Below the pieces are notes generated by a model. That model was not told the origin of the DNA and ran no database searches. It saw only the letters and a program-made list of their open reading frames with translations. Both the position numbers and the translations under genes were made by a program. A stretch of 64,000 bases of DNA from Cellulomonas sp. PhB143 (GTDB lineage: Bacteria; Actinomycetota; Actinomycetes; Actinomycetales; Cellulomonadaceae). Positions 33,939 through 44,319 of this stretch are shown piece by piece. The DNA lies in NCBI RefSeq assembly GCF_003752595.1, contig NZ_RKIJ01000010.1, positions 372,001 through 436,000 of the forward strand. The letters are read 5' to 3'. Each line of letters opens with the position of its first letter. Within the stretch, counting starts at the first letter, position 1.

Positions 33939-34958
33939 ATGAGCGACGAGCACGACGGCGAGCGCGCCGACGCGCAGGAGCGTCACCGGCCGGTCCTCCT
34001 CCAGCGCTGCGTCGACCTGCTGGCCCCCGCCCTCGCCCGGCCGGGATCGGTGCTCGTCGACTGCACGCTCGGCATGGGGGGCCACACCGAGGCCGTTCTC
34101 GCGCAGCTGCCCGAGGTCCGGGTCGTCGGCATCGACCGCGACCCGGAGGCGATCCGGCTGGCGACGGCACGGCTGGCGCCGTTCGGGGAGCGCTTCCGCG
34201 CGGTGCGGGCGGTCTATGACGAGATCGGCGACGTCGTCGCGGACGCGGGCCTCGACGCCGTCGAGGGAGTCCTCATGGATCTGGGGGTCTCGTCCCTGCA
34301 GATCGACGAGACCGACCGCGGCTTCTCGTACGCGCAGGACGCGCCGCTGGACATGCGCATGGACCAGACCTCGGGCCTCACCGCCGCCGACGTGCTCAAC
34401 ACCTACGCGGAGCGCGACCTCGCCCGGATCCTGCGCGAGTACGGCGAGGAGCGGTTCGCCCCGCGCATCGCCCGGGCCGTCGTCGCGCGGCGTGCGTCGC
34501 AGCCCTGGACCCGGTCCGCGGAGCTCGTCGACCTGGTCCGGGCCTGCGTCCCCGCGGCGACCCGTCGCACGGGCGGCAACCCCGCCAAGCGGACGTTCCA
34601 GGCGCTGCGCATCGAGGTCAACGGCGAGATCGAGGTGCTGCGTCGCGCGGTGCCCGCCGCCGTCGAGGCGCTGACGGTCGGCGGGCGCATCGTCGTCGAG
34701 TCCTACCACTCGCTCGAGGACCGGATCGTCAAGCGCGAGCTCGCCCGCGGCGCCGTCTCGAGCGCGCCCGCCGGGCTGCCCGTCGAGCCCGAGACCCACA
34801 GCCCCTACCTGCGCCTCGTCACGCGTGGCGCGGAGGAGGCCGACGACGACGAGGTCGGCCTGAACGCCCGGTCACGGTCGGTGCGCCTGCGCGCCGCCGA
34901 ACGGACCCGGCCCACCCCCGAGCACCTACGTCGTCCGGCAGGAGAGAGCAGAGCATGA
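33939..34958 (+). CDS. rsmH: 16S rRNA (cytosine-1402-N4)-methyltransferase RsmH
   Basis: Methylates N4 of C1402 in the ribosomal P site. The 339 residues show [16 protein letters not shown] (SAM loop), [42 protein letters not shown] and [15 protein letters not shown], all diagnostic. GAGGAGGCGAG precedes the ATG. Overlaps the ftsL-like gene by 4 nt. Usual second gene of the dcw cluster. Confidence 0.97.
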   Translation: MSDEHDGERADAQERHRPVLLQRCVDLLAPALARPGSVLVDCTLGMGGHTEAVLAQLPEVRVVGIDRDPEAIRLATARLAPFGERFRAVRAVYDEIGDVVADAGLDAVEGVLMDLGVSSLQIDETDRGFSYAQDAPLDMRMDQTSGLTAADVLNTYAERDLARILREYGEERFAPRIARAVVARRASQPWTRSAELVDLVRACVPAATRRTGGNPAKRTFQALRIEVNGEIEVLRRAVPAAVEALTVGGRIVVESYHSLEDRIVKRELARGAVSSAPAGLPVEPETHSPYLRLVTRGAEEADDDEVGLNARSRSVRLRAAERTRPTPEHLRRPAGESRA

Positions 34959-35353
34959 GCGCCAGGTCAGCAGCAGCGGTCGCCGCCCCGACGATCCACC
35001 CCCGGCAGGCGCCCGCGCGTCCGGCCGGCCCCCGGCTCGAGGTCGTGCGCGCCCCCGCCGCGTCCCGCTCGCGCGTCCCGTTCGTGGTCCTGTGCATGTC
35101 GATCCTCGGCGGAGCGCTGCTGTGTGCTTTGCTCCTGAACACGAGCATGGCCAACGGCTCGTTCCGGATGCTGTCGGACAAGGTGGAGCTGGGAACCGTG
35201 GCACAGGACACGCAGACGCTGCAGACGCAGCTCGAGCAGGCCCGCGCGACGCTGCCCGAGCGCGCCCGGGCCCTCGGCATGCAGGAGGCCGACCAGCCGG
35301 TGATGCTGCGCCTGGCCGACGGGGCGGTGCTCGACCCCGGCGGGGAGAAGTGA
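34955..35353 (+). CDS. ftsL: FtsL-like division protein
   Basis: Small bitopic protein of 132 residues: a Pro/Ala/Arg-rich cytoplasmic N-terminus, one membrane helix (about 43-62) and an external coiled coil ([36 protein letters not shown]). Position between rsmH and ftsI, size and topology identify it as FtsL-like even though FtsL sequences diverge widely. It should bridge FtsQ with the FtsW/FtsI synthase. ATGA and GTGA overlaps join it to both neighbours. Confidence 0.82.
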   Translation: MSARSAAAVAAPTIHPRQAPARPAGPRLEVVRAPAASRSRVPFVVLCMSILGGALLCALLLNTSMANGSFRMLSDKVELGTVAQDTQTLQTQLEQARATLPERARALGMQEADQPVMLRLADGAVLDPGGEK

Positions 35354-37287
35354 CGCCCCCCGGCGTCGGCACCACGGGCGTGCGCGCGCGCCCCACCCGG
35401 ACCTCCCCCGCCCTGCGGACGCCCCCGGGGCGTCCGCGCGGTGCGGGCGGCACGGGACGACCGCCGTCCGCCGGACGCCCGGACAAGGGTCCGCGCGAGC
35501 CCGGTCGGCCCGAGCGCCGCCAGCGCTGGCTCACGCTGCTCGCCGCGCTCGTCGTGCTGCTCTTCGGCGCGCGCCTCGTCTACGTGCAGGGCATCGAGGG
35601 TCCGGCGCTCGCGCAGGAGGCGCTCGAGTCGCGGCTCGTCACCAACCAGACGCCGGCGCAGCGCGGGGACATCACGGACGCGGACGGGTCCGTGCTCGCC
35701 ACGTCCGTCGAGCGCTACACCGTGTTCGCCGACCAGGAGCTCATCGCCGACTTCCGGCCCGACGAGCGGCACCAGGTCGACGGCCACGTCGTCGAGGGCG
35801 AGGGTGCGATCGCCGTCGCCCGCCTGCTCGGCCCGGTCCTCGGGATGGACCCCCCCGAGCTCGCGGCGGAGCTCGTCCCGGGCGACCCCGAGCACCCCAA
35901 CCGGCACAAGGTCCTCAAGACCGGCGTCGTGCCCGAGGTCCAGCGGGCGATCACGGCCCTGAACATCCGGTCGGTGGTCGGCACCGAGCTCACGTCCCAG
36001 CGCTACTACCCGTCCGGCGTCGTCGGCGGCAACGTGGTCGGGTACACCGGGCAGGAGGACGGCAGCCAGACCGGCCAGGGCGGCGCGGAGCGGATGTTCG
36101 ACGACCTGCTCGCGGGCTCGCCCGGCAAGGTCACCTACGAGCGCGGCAAGGGCGGTCAGCAGATCCCGACCGGCGAGGAGCAGAAGGTCGACGCGCGCCC
36201 GGGGGACGACGTCTCGCTGACCCTCGTCAGCGACCTGCAGTGGAAGGCCCAGGACTCGCTCGACGCCGCGGTCAAGAAGCACGGCGCCGACTACGGGATG
36301 GTCGTGGTCGAGGACATCAGGACGGGCGCCCTCGTCGCGCTCGCGGACTCCGGGACGGGCGACCCGAACGACCGCAGCACCGCGGCCGTCGCCGCGGGCA
36401 GCAGGGTCGTCTCCAACGTGTTCGACCCCGGCTCGACGGGCAAGGTCGTGACGATGGCCGCGATCCTGGAGAACGGGATCGCGAAGGCGGACAGCCGCTT
36501 CGAGGTCCCCTACGCCTACACGACGCCGAACGGGCAGACGTTCCACGACTCCCACCACCACGACGTCGAGCGGCTGACGCTCGCCGGCATCCTCGCCCAG
36601 TCGTCGAACTCCGGCACCGTCAAGGCCGGCCAGGACCTCCCGCGCCAGGTGCGCTACGACTACCTGCACAAGTTCGGGTTCGGGTCGCCGACCGGCCTCG
36701 GCATGCCCGGGGAGTCGGCGGGGCTGCTGCGTCCGGTGGACTCGTGGGACGGCCGCATGCAGTACACGGTGATGTTCGGTCAGGGCGTCTCGGTGAACGC
36801 GATGCAGGCGACGAGCGTGTTCGCGACCATCGCGAACGGGGGCGTGCGCATGACGCCGACCCTGCTGGCAGGCACGACGGCGCCCGACGGCACGTACACG
36901 CCCGCGCAGCCCGGCAAGGGCGAGCGCGTGGTGTCCGAGAAGACCGCGGGCACCGTCCTGCGGATGATGGAGGGCGTCGTCGAGGGCGACGACGGCACGG
37001 GCGGCACGGCGGCGATCCCCGGCTACCTCGTGGCGGGGAAGACCGGGACGGCGCAGATGCAGGGCGACGACGGGCGGCTGTCGGCGATCATGTCCTCGTT
37101 CATCGGCGTCGCCCCGGCCGACGACCCCCGGTACGCCGTCGGCGTCTTCCTCAAGAACCCCAAGACCTCGCCCTACGGTGCGGTCGTCGCGGCCCCGGTC
37201 TTCAAGGACGTGATGAGCTTCACGCTGGAGCACACGGGCGTCGGCCCGAGCACGGAGCCCTACGACCCCATCCCGGCAACGTGGTGA
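35350..37287 (+). CDS. ftsI: Septal peptidoglycan transpeptidase FtsI (PBP3)
   Basis: Class B penicillin-binding protein of 645 residues. A basic Pro/Gly-rich cytoplasmic tail of about 60 residues, one membrane helix (LTLLAALVVLLFGARLVYV), a dimerisation/pedestal domain, then the transpeptidase with S362-T-G-K365, S418-S-N420 and K564-T-G. Crosslinks septal peptidoglycan with FtsW. No PASTA repeats are present. GTG start overlaps the FtsL-like TGA by 4 nt. A small hairpin follows the stop. Confidence 0.95.
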   Translation: MTPPGVGTTGVRARPTRTSPALRTPPGRPRGAGGTGRPPSAGRPDKGPREPGRPERRQRWLTLLAALVVLLFGARLVYVQGIEGPALAQEALESRLVTNQTPAQRGDITDADGSVLATSVERYTVFADQELIADFRPDERHQVDGHVVEGEGAIAVARLLGPVLGMDPPELAAELVPGDPEHPNRHKVLKTGVVPEVQRAITALNIRSVVGTELTSQRYYPSGVVGGNVVGYTGQEDGSQTGQGGAERMFDDLLAGSPGKVTYERGKGGQQIPTGEEQKVDARPGDDVSLTLVSDLQWKAQDSLDAAVKKHGADYGMVVVEDIRTGALVALADSGTGDPNDRSTAAVAAGSRVVSNVFDPGSTGKVVTMAAILENGIAKADSRFEVPYAYTTPNGQTFHDSHHHDVERLTLAGILAQSSNSGTVKAGQDLPRQVRYDYLHKFGFGSPTGLGMPGESAGLLRPVDSWDGRMQYTVMFGQGVSVNAMQATSVFATIANGGVRMTPTLLAGTTAPDGTYTPAQPGKGERVVSEKTAGTVLRMMEGVVEGDDGTGGTAAIPGYLVAGKTGTAQMQGDDGRLSAIMSSFIGVAPADDPRYAVGVFLKNPKTSPYGAVVAAPVFKDVMSFTLEHTGVGPSTEPYDPIPATW

Positions 37288-37304
37288 TCCGCGGCCCTCG
37301 CGGA
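37288..37304 (+). terminator. Small GC hairpin after ftsI
   Basis: TCCGCG-GCCCT-CGCGGA begins directly after the ftsI TGA. With six pairs and no T-run it may attenuate, not end, transcription before the murE promoter. Confidence 0.4.
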
Positions 37305-37340
37305 CGGGCATGAGCGTCCTGGGCGGGCGCGGGCACAGGG

Positions 37341-37346
37341 TAGGTT
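37341..37346 (+). promoter_or_regulatory. -10 box of leaderless murE promoter inside the dcw cluster
   Basis: TAGGTT, 7-nt spacer, GTG 37354. It makes murE the first gene of an internal transcription unit. Confidence 0.55.
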
Positions 37347-37353
37347 TTGGCAG

Positions 37354-38988
37354 GTGAGTTCCCCGATCGCACGCATCAGACCCGTCGACAACCCGGGTCG
37401 GTCGGTCCGAGACCTCGCGTCCCAGTTCGAGCTCGATCTGCGCGGTACCGCGGGGGACCGCGACGTGCAGGTGCGCTCCGTCGTCTCGGACAACCGTGCC
37501 GTCAGCGGGGGCGACCTCTTCGTGGCGCTGCCCGGCGCGCACGTGCACGGCGCGCGCTTCGCGTCGGACGCGGTGGCACGGGGCGCGGCGGCGCTCCTGA
37601 CCGACGAGGCGGGGCTCGCGTCCCTGACGGACCCGGGTGTCCCGGTGCTCGTGTGCGAGGACCCGCGGGCGCTGCTCGGCGCGATCGCGTCGGCCGTGTA
37701 CGGCGCGCCCTCCCACCACCTGACGACCTTCGCGGTCACGGGGACCAACGGCAAGACGACGACGACGTACCTCCTCGACCACGCGCTGCGCTCGATGGGC
37801 TTCCGCGGGGGCCTGATCGGGACGGTCGAGATGCGCTCGGGCGACCGGGTGCTGCCGAGCCGGCTCACGACCCCCGAGGCGGCCGACCTGCAGGCGCTCC
37901 TGGCTGCGATGCGCGAGGACGACGTGCGGACGCTGGCGATGGAGGTCTCCTCCCACGCGCTCGCGCTGCACCGGGTCGACGGCGTCGTGTTCGACGTCGC
38001 GGGCTTCACCAACCTCAGCCAGGACCACCTGGACTTCCACGGCGACCTGCAGGGCTACTTCGAGGCGAAGGCGCAGCTCTTCACCCCGGAGCGCTCCCGC
38101 CGCGGGGTCGTCGTGGTCGACGACGTGTGGGGCGAGCGGATGGCCCGCGCCGCGACCGTTCCCGTCGCCACGCTGCGCACACGGGTCGCGGGCGGCGGGC
38201 AGGAGCCCGGCGAGCCCGCGGACTGGGTGGTCGCCGACGTCGTCGAGGAGACGGACGGCACGGCGTTCACGGTCCGCCACCGGGACGGTCGCGAGCTGCG
38301 CACCGCGACGCGGCTGCCGGGCGGCTTCAACGTCTCGAACGCGGCGCTCGCCCTCGTCATGGTGCTCGAGGCGGGCACGGACCCGCGCGACCTCGCCGAG
38401 GGCCTGGCCGGCGCGGACGGCATGTCGCCGAGCGTGCCGGGCCGCATGGAGGTGCTGTCCTCGGCGCCGCGCACGGTGGTCGACTTCGCGCACAACACGG
38501 AGGCGCTCGCCGAGGCGCTCGCCGCGCTGCGCCCGACGACGACCGGTCGCCTCGTCGTCGTCTTCGGCGCGACGGGCGAGCGCGACACGGGCAAGCGCCC
38601 GATGATGGGTGCCGTGGCCGTCGAGGGCGCCGACGTCGTCGTCGTCACCGACGACGACCCGCACGGCGAGGACCCGGCGCTGGTCCGGCGCGAGGTCCTG
38701 GCCGGGGCGAGGGCGGCGCTCGCCGCCGCGGACGGCTCGGGGGCACAGGTGGCCGGGGACCTGCAGGAGGTGGCGCCGCGGGCCGTGGCGATCCGGCGCG
38801 CCGTCCTGGAGGCCGACGCCGGCGACACGGTGCTGGTGGCGGGGCGCGGGCACGAGGTCTGGCAGGAGATCGCGGGTGTGGACCACCCGCTGGACGACCG
38901 CGTGGAGGTGCGCACGGCCCTCGCGGCACGTGACGCCCGCGGGGGAGCCCAGGACGACGGACGAGAGACGAAGGAGCACGAGGGATGA
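37354..38988 (+). CDS. murE: UDP-MurNAc-L-Ala-D-Glu ligase MurE, not DAP type
   Basis: ATP-dependent ligase adding the third residue of the stem peptide, 544 residues. P-loop TGTNGKTTT (K134), central domain with LTTPEAADLQ and SSHALALHRVDG, and C-terminal domain are intact. The specificity loop reads D434-D-P-H437 where DAP-adding MurE has DNPR; the missing Arg suggests L-lysine or L-ornithine as substrate, as in several Micrococcales. Start GTG has TAGGTT 7 nt upstream. Overlaps murF by 4 nt. Confidence 0.94.
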   Translation: MSSPIARIRPVDNPGRSVRDLASQFELDLRGTAGDRDVQVRSVVSDNRAVSGGDLFVALPGAHVHGARFASDAVARGAAALLTDEAGLASLTDPGVPVLVCEDPRALLGAIASAVYGAPSHHLTTFAVTGTNGKTTTTYLLDHALRSMGFRGGLIGTVEMRSGDRVLPSRLTTPEAADLQALLAAMREDDVRTLAMEVSSHALALHRVDGVVFDVAGFTNLSQDHLDFHGDLQGYFEAKAQLFTPERSRRGVVVVDDVWGERMARAATVPVATLRTRVAGGGQEPGEPADWVVADVVEETDGTAFTVRHRDGRELRTATRLPGGFNVSNAALALVMVLEAGTDPRDLAEGLAGADGMSPSVPGRMEVLSSAPRTVVDFAHNTEALAEALAALRPTTTGRLVVVFGATGERDTGKRPMMGAVAVEGADVVVVTDDDPHGEDPALVRREVLAGARAALAAADGSGAQVAGDLQEVAPRAVAIRRAVLEADAGDTVLVAGRGHEVWQEIAGVDHPLDDRVEVRTALAARDARGGAQDDGRETKEHEG

Positions 38989-40427
38989 TCGAGCTGTCTG
39001 CGGCCGAGGTCGCCGCAGCGACCGGCGGGCGCCTGGCCCTGGGCCAGCACGCCCCCACGGACGGCACCGGGGTCACGGTGTCCGGCTCGGTCGTCGTCGA
39101 CTCCCGGCTCGTCGAGGAGGGCTCGCTGTTCGTCGCCGTGCCCGGGGAGCGCGTCGACGGGCACGACTTCGCCGCGTCGGCCGTCGGGCGCGGGGCGTCG
39201 CTGGTGCTCGCAGAGCGGGAGCTCGACGTGCCGTGCGTGGTCGTCGACGACGTCGCCGTGGCCCTCGGGCTGCTGGCCAAGGACGTCCTGGCGCGCCTGC
39301 GTGCCGCGAACGACGTCCGCGTCGTGGCCGTGACGGGCTCGGTCGGCAAGACCACCACCAAGGACCTGCTCGGCGCGCTGGTCGGCCCGCAGGGCCCGAC
39401 GGTGGTGCCCGTGGGATCGTTCAACAACGAGATCGGTCTGCCCCTGACCGTCCTGCGGGCGGACGACGCCACGCGCTTCCTCGTGCTGGAGATGGGCGCC
39501 GACCGGGTCGGCAACCTCACCTACCTCACCTCGATCGCGCCGCCCGACGTCGCCGTGGTGCTCGTCGTCGGGCACGCCCACCTGGGAGTGTTCGGCGGGA
39601 TCGAGGCGGTCGCCCGCGCGAAGGGCGAGCTCGTCTCCGGCCTGGCCGCGGGCGGCACCGCGGTGCTGAACGCCGACGACGTCCGGGTCTCGGCCATGCG
39701 GGCCCTCGCGCCCGGGCCCGTGCGGACGTTCGGCACGATCCCCTCCGCCGACGTGCGCGCGCAGGACGTGGTCATGGACCGCGGATCGCACGCATCCTTC
39801 ACCCTGCGTGCCCTCGCCGACGACGGCAGCGCGCTGAGCGCGCCCGTGACCCTCGGGCTCGTGGGGGAGCACCACGTGACCAACGCGGTCGCGGCCGCCG
39901 CCGCGGCGCTCGAGCTGGGCGTCGCGTTCGACGACGTCGCGGCGCGCCTGAGCGGTACCGCCGCGGCGAGCCCGCACCGCATGCACGTGGTGGAGCGCCC
40001 GGACGGCGTGACGGTGATCGACGACTCGTACAACGCCAACCCCGACTCGATGCGCGCGGCGCTCAAGGCTCTCGCGGTGATGGCCGGCCGCGACCGTCGC
40101 TCCGTCGCGGTGCTCGGCGAGATGCGCGAGCTCGGCGAGACCTCGCGTGCCGCGCACGAGGAGATCGGCCGGCTCGCCGTGCGGCTGAACGTCAAGCTGC
40201 TCGTCGCCGTCGGCGCGGGGGCGGGCGGTCTGCACGACGGCGCGACCCAGGAGGGCTCGTGGGGCGACGAGACCGTCGCGGTGGCCGACACGGACACCGC
40301 GCTCGCGCTGCTGCGGGACGAGCTGCGCCCCGGTGACGTCGTGCTGGTGAAGGCCTCGAACGGCGCCGGCCTCTGGAAGGTCGGCGACGCGCTCGTCGCC
40401 CCCGCGGCGCAGGGCGGCGCCCTGTGA
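38985..40427 (+). CDS. murF: UDP-MurNAc-tripeptide D-Ala-D-Ala ligase MurF
   Basis: Adds D-Ala-D-Ala to complete the pentapeptide precursor, 480 residues. ATP loop [10 protein letters not shown] (Lys near 122), [26 protein letters not shown] and [15 protein letters not shown] are diagnostic. Coupled to murE by ATGA and to mraY by GTGA overlaps. Confidence 0.96.
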   Translation: MIELSAAEVAAATGGRLALGQHAPTDGTGVTVSGSVVVDSRLVEEGSLFVAVPGERVDGHDFAASAVGRGASLVLAERELDVPCVVVDDVAVALGLLAKDVLARLRAANDVRVVAVTGSVGKTTTKDLLGALVGPQGPTVVPVGSFNNEIGLPLTVLRADDATRFLVLEMGADRVGNLTYLTSIAPPDVAVVLVVGHAHLGVFGGIEAVARAKGELVSGLAAGGTAVLNADDVRVSAMRALAPGPVRTFGTIPSADVRAQDVVMDRGSHASFTLRALADDGSALSAPVTLGLVGEHHVTNAVAAAAAALELGVAFDDVAARLSGTAAASPHRMHVVERPDGVTVIDDSYNANPDSMRAALKALAVMAGRDRRSVAVLGEMRELGETSRAAHEEIGRLAVRLNVKLLVAVGAGAGGLHDGATQEGSWGDETVAVADTDTALALLRDELRPGDVVLVKASNGAGLWKVGDALVAPAAQGGAL

Positions 40428-41506
40428 TCGCGATCCTCGCGGCCTCCTTCGTGGGGCTGCTGGTGGCGCTGCTCGGCACGCCGCTGTTCATCAAGTTCCT
40501 CGTGCACCGCAACTACGGGCAGTTCGTCCGCCAGGACGGCCCGACGGCGCACTTCACGAAGCGTGGGACGCCCACGATGGGTGGCGTCGTGATCATCGGG
40601 GCGACGCTCGTGGGCGTCGCCGCCGCGGCCGTCGTGTCCGGGAGGCTGCCGAGCGTCTCGGCGCTCCTGGTGCTGCTGCTCATGTCGGGCCTCGGCGTCG
40701 TCGGCTTCCTCGACGACTTCACGAAGATCATGAAGCAGCGCAGCCTGGGGCTGTCGGCCCGGGCGAAGATCCTGGGGCAGGGGCTCGTCGGCATCACGTT
40801 CGCCGTGCTGGCGCTGCAGTTCCCGAACGACAACTTCCGTACGCCCGCCTCGACGCGCATCTCGTTCCTGCGGGACACCAACGTCGACCTCGCGTTCGCC
40901 GGGGCCACGGTCGGGCTGATCCTCTTCGTGGTCTGGGCGAACTTCCTGATCACCGCCTGGTCGAACGCCGTCAACCTCACCGACGGGCTGGACGGGTTGG
41001 CGACAGGCATCTCGCTGGTCGTGTTCGGGGCCTACGTGCTGGTGTGCCTGTGGCAGTCCAACCAGTGGTGCCAGAACCTCTCGACCGCGGGACCCGCCTG
41101 CTACGAGGTGCGCGACCCGCAGGACCTCGCGCTGGTCGCCGGGGCGATCATGGGCTCGTGCGTCGGGTTCCTGTGGTGGAACGCCAGCCCCGCGAAGATC
41201 TTCATGGGCGACACCGGCTCGCTCGCCCTCGGCGGGGCGCTCGCGGGCATCTCGATCCTCTCCCGCACCGAGATCCTCGCGGCGATCATCGGCGGGCTCT
41301 TCGTGATCATCGTGCTCTCGGACGTCATCCAGATCGGCTTCTTCAAGATGACCGGCCGGCGCGTGTTCAAGATGGCGCCGCTGCACCACCACTTCGAGCT
41401 CTCCGGGTGGGGCGAGGTGACGATCGTCATCCGGTTCTGGCTCGTCGGTGGCATGTTCGCGGCGCTGGGGACCGGCATCTTCTACGCCGAGTGGGTCGCG
41501 AGCTAG
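40424..41506 (+). CDS. mraY: Phospho-MurNAc-pentapeptide translocase MraY
   Basis: Integral membrane transferase that makes lipid I from UDP-MurNAc-pentapeptide and undecaprenyl phosphate, 360 residues with about ten membrane helices. Family blocks: [45 protein letters not shown] with catalytic Asp residues, [12 protein letters not shown] and [15 protein letters not shown] start overlaps murF by 4 nt. Its TAG shares a base with the murD GTG. Confidence 0.97.
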   Translation: MIAILAASFVGLLVALLGTPLFIKFLVHRNYGQFVRQDGPTAHFTKRGTPTMGGVVIIGATLVGVAAAAVVSGRLPSVSALLVLLLMSGLGVVGFLDDFTKIMKQRSLGLSARAKILGQGLVGITFAVLALQFPNDNFRTPASTRISFLRDTNVDLAFAGATVGLILFVVWANFLITAWSNAVNLTDGLDGLATGISLVVFGAYVLVCLWQSNQWCQNLSTAGPACYEVRDPQDLALVAGAIMGSCVGFLWWNASPAKIFMGDTGSLALGGALAGISILSRTEILAAIIGGLFVIIVLSDVIQIGFFKMTGRRVFKMAPLHHHFELSGWGEVTIVIRFWLVGGMFAALGTGIFYAEWVAS

Positions 41507-42966
41507 TGGCCGACGAGCCGCTCGAGCTCTCCCGCGCCCACGTCGTGGTGGCGGGGTACGGGGTCTCCGGCCGCGCGGCGGCGGCCGCGCTGCGCGGGCG
41601 CGCGCGATCGGTGACCACGGTGGACCGTGCTGCGCCGGGCGCGGACGTGACAGACCTCGCGCCCGCAGCGCTGGCGTCCGTCGACCTCGTCGTCGCCAGC
41701 CCGGGGTGGCGGCCCGACGCGCCGCTGCTCGTCGAGGCTGGGCAGCGGGGCGTGCCGGTCTGGAGCGAGGTCGAGCTCGCGTGGCGGCTGCGCGTCCCGC
41801 GCGAGGACGGGTCCGGTCCCGCGCCGTGGCTGGCGGTGACGGGGACGAACGGCAAGACGACGACCGTCGAGATGCTCGCGTCGATCCTGCGCGCGGCGGG
41901 CCTGCGCACGGCCGCCGTGGGCAACGTGGGGACCCCGGTCGTCGAGGCCGCGCTCGACCCGTCCCTCGACGTGCTGGCGGTCGAGCTGTCGAGCTTCCAG
42001 CTGCACTTCACCGCCACCATGGCCGTCGAGGCGGGCGCCGTGCTGAACATCGCCGCCGACCACCTGGACTGGCACGGTTCGCTGGACGCCTACGCGGCGG
42101 CGAAGGGGCGCGTCTACGCGGGTGCCCGCGTCGCCTGCGTCTACGCGGTCGCCGACGCGCGGACCCGGGACCTCGTCTGCGAGGCCGAGGTGCAGGACGG
42201 CGCGCGTGCGATCGGCTTCACCGTCGGGGTCCCCGGGCCGGGACAGGTCGGCGTCGTGGACGGGGTCCTGGTGGACCGCGCCTTCCACGGGCCCGACCCC
42301 CGCGCGCGGCACGGCCGGGCGGACGAGCTCGCGACGCTCGACGACCTCGTGGCGTTCGCCGGGGCCGACGGAACGGTCCCGCCGCACGCGGTCGCGAACG
42401 CCCTCGCGGCGGCCGCGCTCGCGCGCGCGCACGGCGTGCCGGCCGAGGCGGTGCGCGACGGGCTGCGCTCCTACCGCCCCGGTGCGCACCGGATCGAGAC
42501 CGTCGCCCGGGCCGACGGCGTGACCTACGTCGACGACTCCAAGGCGACGAACGCGCACGCCGCGGCGGCGTCGCTGGTGGCCTTCGGCGCCGGGAGCGTC
42601 GTGTGGGTCGCCGGGGGACTGGCCAAGGGCGCCGCCTTCGACGACCTGGTGCGCGGCGCGGCGGACCGGCTGCGGGCCGTCGTGCTGATCGGCGTCGACC
42701 CGGCGCCGCTCGCCGACGCGCTCGCCCGACACGCGCCCGAGGTCCCCGTGGTGCGGGTCGATCCCGGTGACACTGGGTCGGTGATGCGCCGCGCGGTCGA
42801 GGCCGCACGGTCCCTCGCCCGGCGCGGGGACACCGTGCTCCTCGCCCCGGCGGGCGCATCGATGGACCAGTTCCGCTCGTACGCCGAGCGTGGGGACGTG
42901 TTCGCGGCGCAGGCCCGGGCGCAGACCGGCGACCGGAGCACGAGCACCAGCCGCACCCGGGAGTAG
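41506..42966 (+). CDS. murD: UDP-MurNAc-L-Ala D-glutamate ligase MurD
   Basis: Adds D-Glu to UDP-MurNAc-L-Ala, 486 residues. N-terminal Rossmann-like VVVAGYGVSGRAAA, ATP loop TGTNGKTTT (K117), ELSSFQLHFT, NIAADHLDWHGSLDAYAAAKGR, and C-terminal YVDDSKATNAHAAAASL are present. The start GTG shares its first G with the mraY stop (TAGTG), an extreme coupling. A Thr/Ser-rich tail follows the core. Confidence 0.95.
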   Translation: MADEPLELSRAHVVVAGYGVSGRAAAAALRGRARSVTTVDRAAPGADVTDLAPAALASVDLVVASPGWRPDAPLLVEAGQRGVPVWSEVELAWRLRVPREDGSGPAPWLAVTGTNGKTTTVEMLASILRAAGLRTAAVGNVGTPVVEAALDPSLDVLAVELSSFQLHFTATMAVEAGAVLNIAADHLDWHGSLDAYAAAKGRVYAGARVACVYAVADARTRDLVCEAEVQDGARAIGFTVGVPGPGQVGVVDGVLVDRAFHGPDPRARHGRADELATLDDLVAFAGADGTVPPHAVANALAAAALARAHGVPAEAVRDGLRSYRPGAHRIETVARADGVTYVDDSKATNAHAAAASLVAFGAGSVVWVAGGLAKGAAFDDLVRGAADRLRAVVLIGVDPAPLADALARHAPEVPVVRVDPGDTGSVMRRAVEAARSLARRGDTVLLAPAGASMDQFRSYAERGDVFAAQARAQTGDRSTSTSRTRE

Positions 42967-42969
42967 CGC

Positions 42970-44226
42970 ATGGCACAGGCGACGACCACCTCGCCTGGGC
43001 GTACCCCGACCGCGCACGGCTGGCGCGCGACGTGGGACGGGGCGGTCACCAGCTACTACCTGGTCATCGGCTCGTCCTCGATCCTGCTGCTGCTGGGGCT
43101 CGTGATGGTCCTCTCCAGCTCGTCGGTGACGTCGATCGTCCACGACGGGTCCGCGTACGCCGAGTTCCTGCCGCAGCTGATCTACGCGGGGATCGGTCTC
43201 GTGGGCCTGCTCCTGGCGAGCCGCCTGCCGGTCGGGTTCTACCGCCGCTGGGCGTGGGGGTTCCTGCTCCTCGCGTTCGTGCTGCAGGCGGCGATCCACA
43301 CCCCGCTGGGCCTGGCGGCCGGCGGGAACACCGGGTGGATCGGGTACGGACCCGTGACGATCCAGCCGTCAGAGATCCTCAAGCTGGCCCTCGCGGTCTG
43401 GCTCGGCTCCGTCCTCGGGCGCAAGCACCGGCTGCTCGGGCAGTGGCGGCACGCGCTGGTCCCGTCCCTGCCGGGCGCGCTCGTCGCCGTCGGGCTGGTG
43501 ATGTCCGGCAACGACCTGGGCACGTCGATGGTGCTGATGCTGGTCGTCGCGGGGGCCTACTGGGTCGCGGGGGTGGACTGGCGCCTGCTCGCGTCCGGTG
43601 CCGGTGCCGCGGTGCTCGCGGTGCTGCTGCTCTTCGTCCGGGGCAACGGCAACCGGACCGACCGGATCCTCGCCGCGTACGGACCGTGCACGGACACCGA
43701 GGGATCGTGCTACCAGTCGCTGCACGGGACCTGGGGCCTCGGGACCGGGGGGTGGCTCGGCGTCGGCCTCGGCTCGAGCCGCGAGAAGTGGAGCTACCTG
43801 CCGGCGGCGCACAACGACTTCATCTTCTCGGTGCTCGGCGAGGAGCTCGGCCTGCTCGGCACGCTGGTGGTGCTGGTGCTGTACGCCGTCCTCGGGCTCG
43901 GCATGATGCGGATCATCCGGCGTCACCCCGACCCGTTCGTGAAGATCACCACGGCCGCGATCGCCTGCTGGATCGTCGGGCAGGCGCTGCTCAACATCGG
44001 CGTGGTCATCGGGATCCTGCCCGTGATCGGGGTCCCGCTGCCCCTGATGTCCGCCGGCGGGTCGGCGCTGGTCGCCACGATGGTGGCGCTCGGCGTCGTC
44101 GTCTCGTTCGCGCGGGACGAGCCCGGTACCCGCGAGGCGCTCGCGGCGCGGCCGGGCGTCGCGCGCAGGACGTTCAGCGTCATGGCCGGTGCCGCCCGGC
44201 AGGTACGGTTGCGGCGCGGCGACTGA
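42970..44226 (+). CDS. ftsW: Septal peptidoglycan glycosyltransferase FtsW
   Basis: SEDS-family polymerase of lipid II, partner of FtsI, 418 residues with about ten membrane helices. Typical blocks are GLVMVLSSSSV, GGNTGWIGYGPVTIQPSEILKLAL, GNDLGTSMVLM, LAAYGPCTDTEGSCYQSLHG, LPAAHNDFIFSVLGEELG and GVPLPLMSAGGSALVATM. Starts 3 nt after murD. The Cys pair in the external loop (CTDTEGSC) could be disulfide-bonded. Confidence 0.94.
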   Translation: MAQATTTSPGRTPTAHGWRATWDGAVTSYYLVIGSSSILLLLGLVMVLSSSSVTSIVHDGSAYAEFLPQLIYAGIGLVGLLLASRLPVGFYRRWAWGFLLLAFVLQAAIHTPLGLAAGGNTGWIGYGPVTIQPSEILKLALAVWLGSVLGRKHRLLGQWRHALVPSLPGALVAVGLVMSGNDLGTSMVLMLVVAGAYWVAGVDWRLLASGAGAAVLAVLLLFVRGNGNRTDRILAAYGPCTDTEGSCYQSLHGTWGLGTGGWLGVGLGSSREKWSYLPAAHNDFIFSVLGEELGLLGTLVVLVLYAVLGLGMMRIIRRHPDPFVKITTAAIACWIVGQALLNIGVVIGILPVIGVPLPLMSAGGSALVATMVALGVVVSFARDEPGTREALAARPGVARRTFSVMAGAARQVRLRRGD

Positions 44227-44319
44227 GCCGCCGACCATCCGCCGACGGGCCGCCCGCCGGCCGCCGTCCGGCCGGGGCCCACGGCCCCCGCGGCACGATC
44301 CAGAGGAGCAGCTGAGACA

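Noticed and set aside
34819-38979. A 1386-codon open frame on the minus strand across rsmH, ftsL, ftsI and murE
   Set aside because: It lies antisense to well-conserved genes, has Arg/Asp/His-rich nonsense composition and exists because GC-rich third positions remove stop codons.
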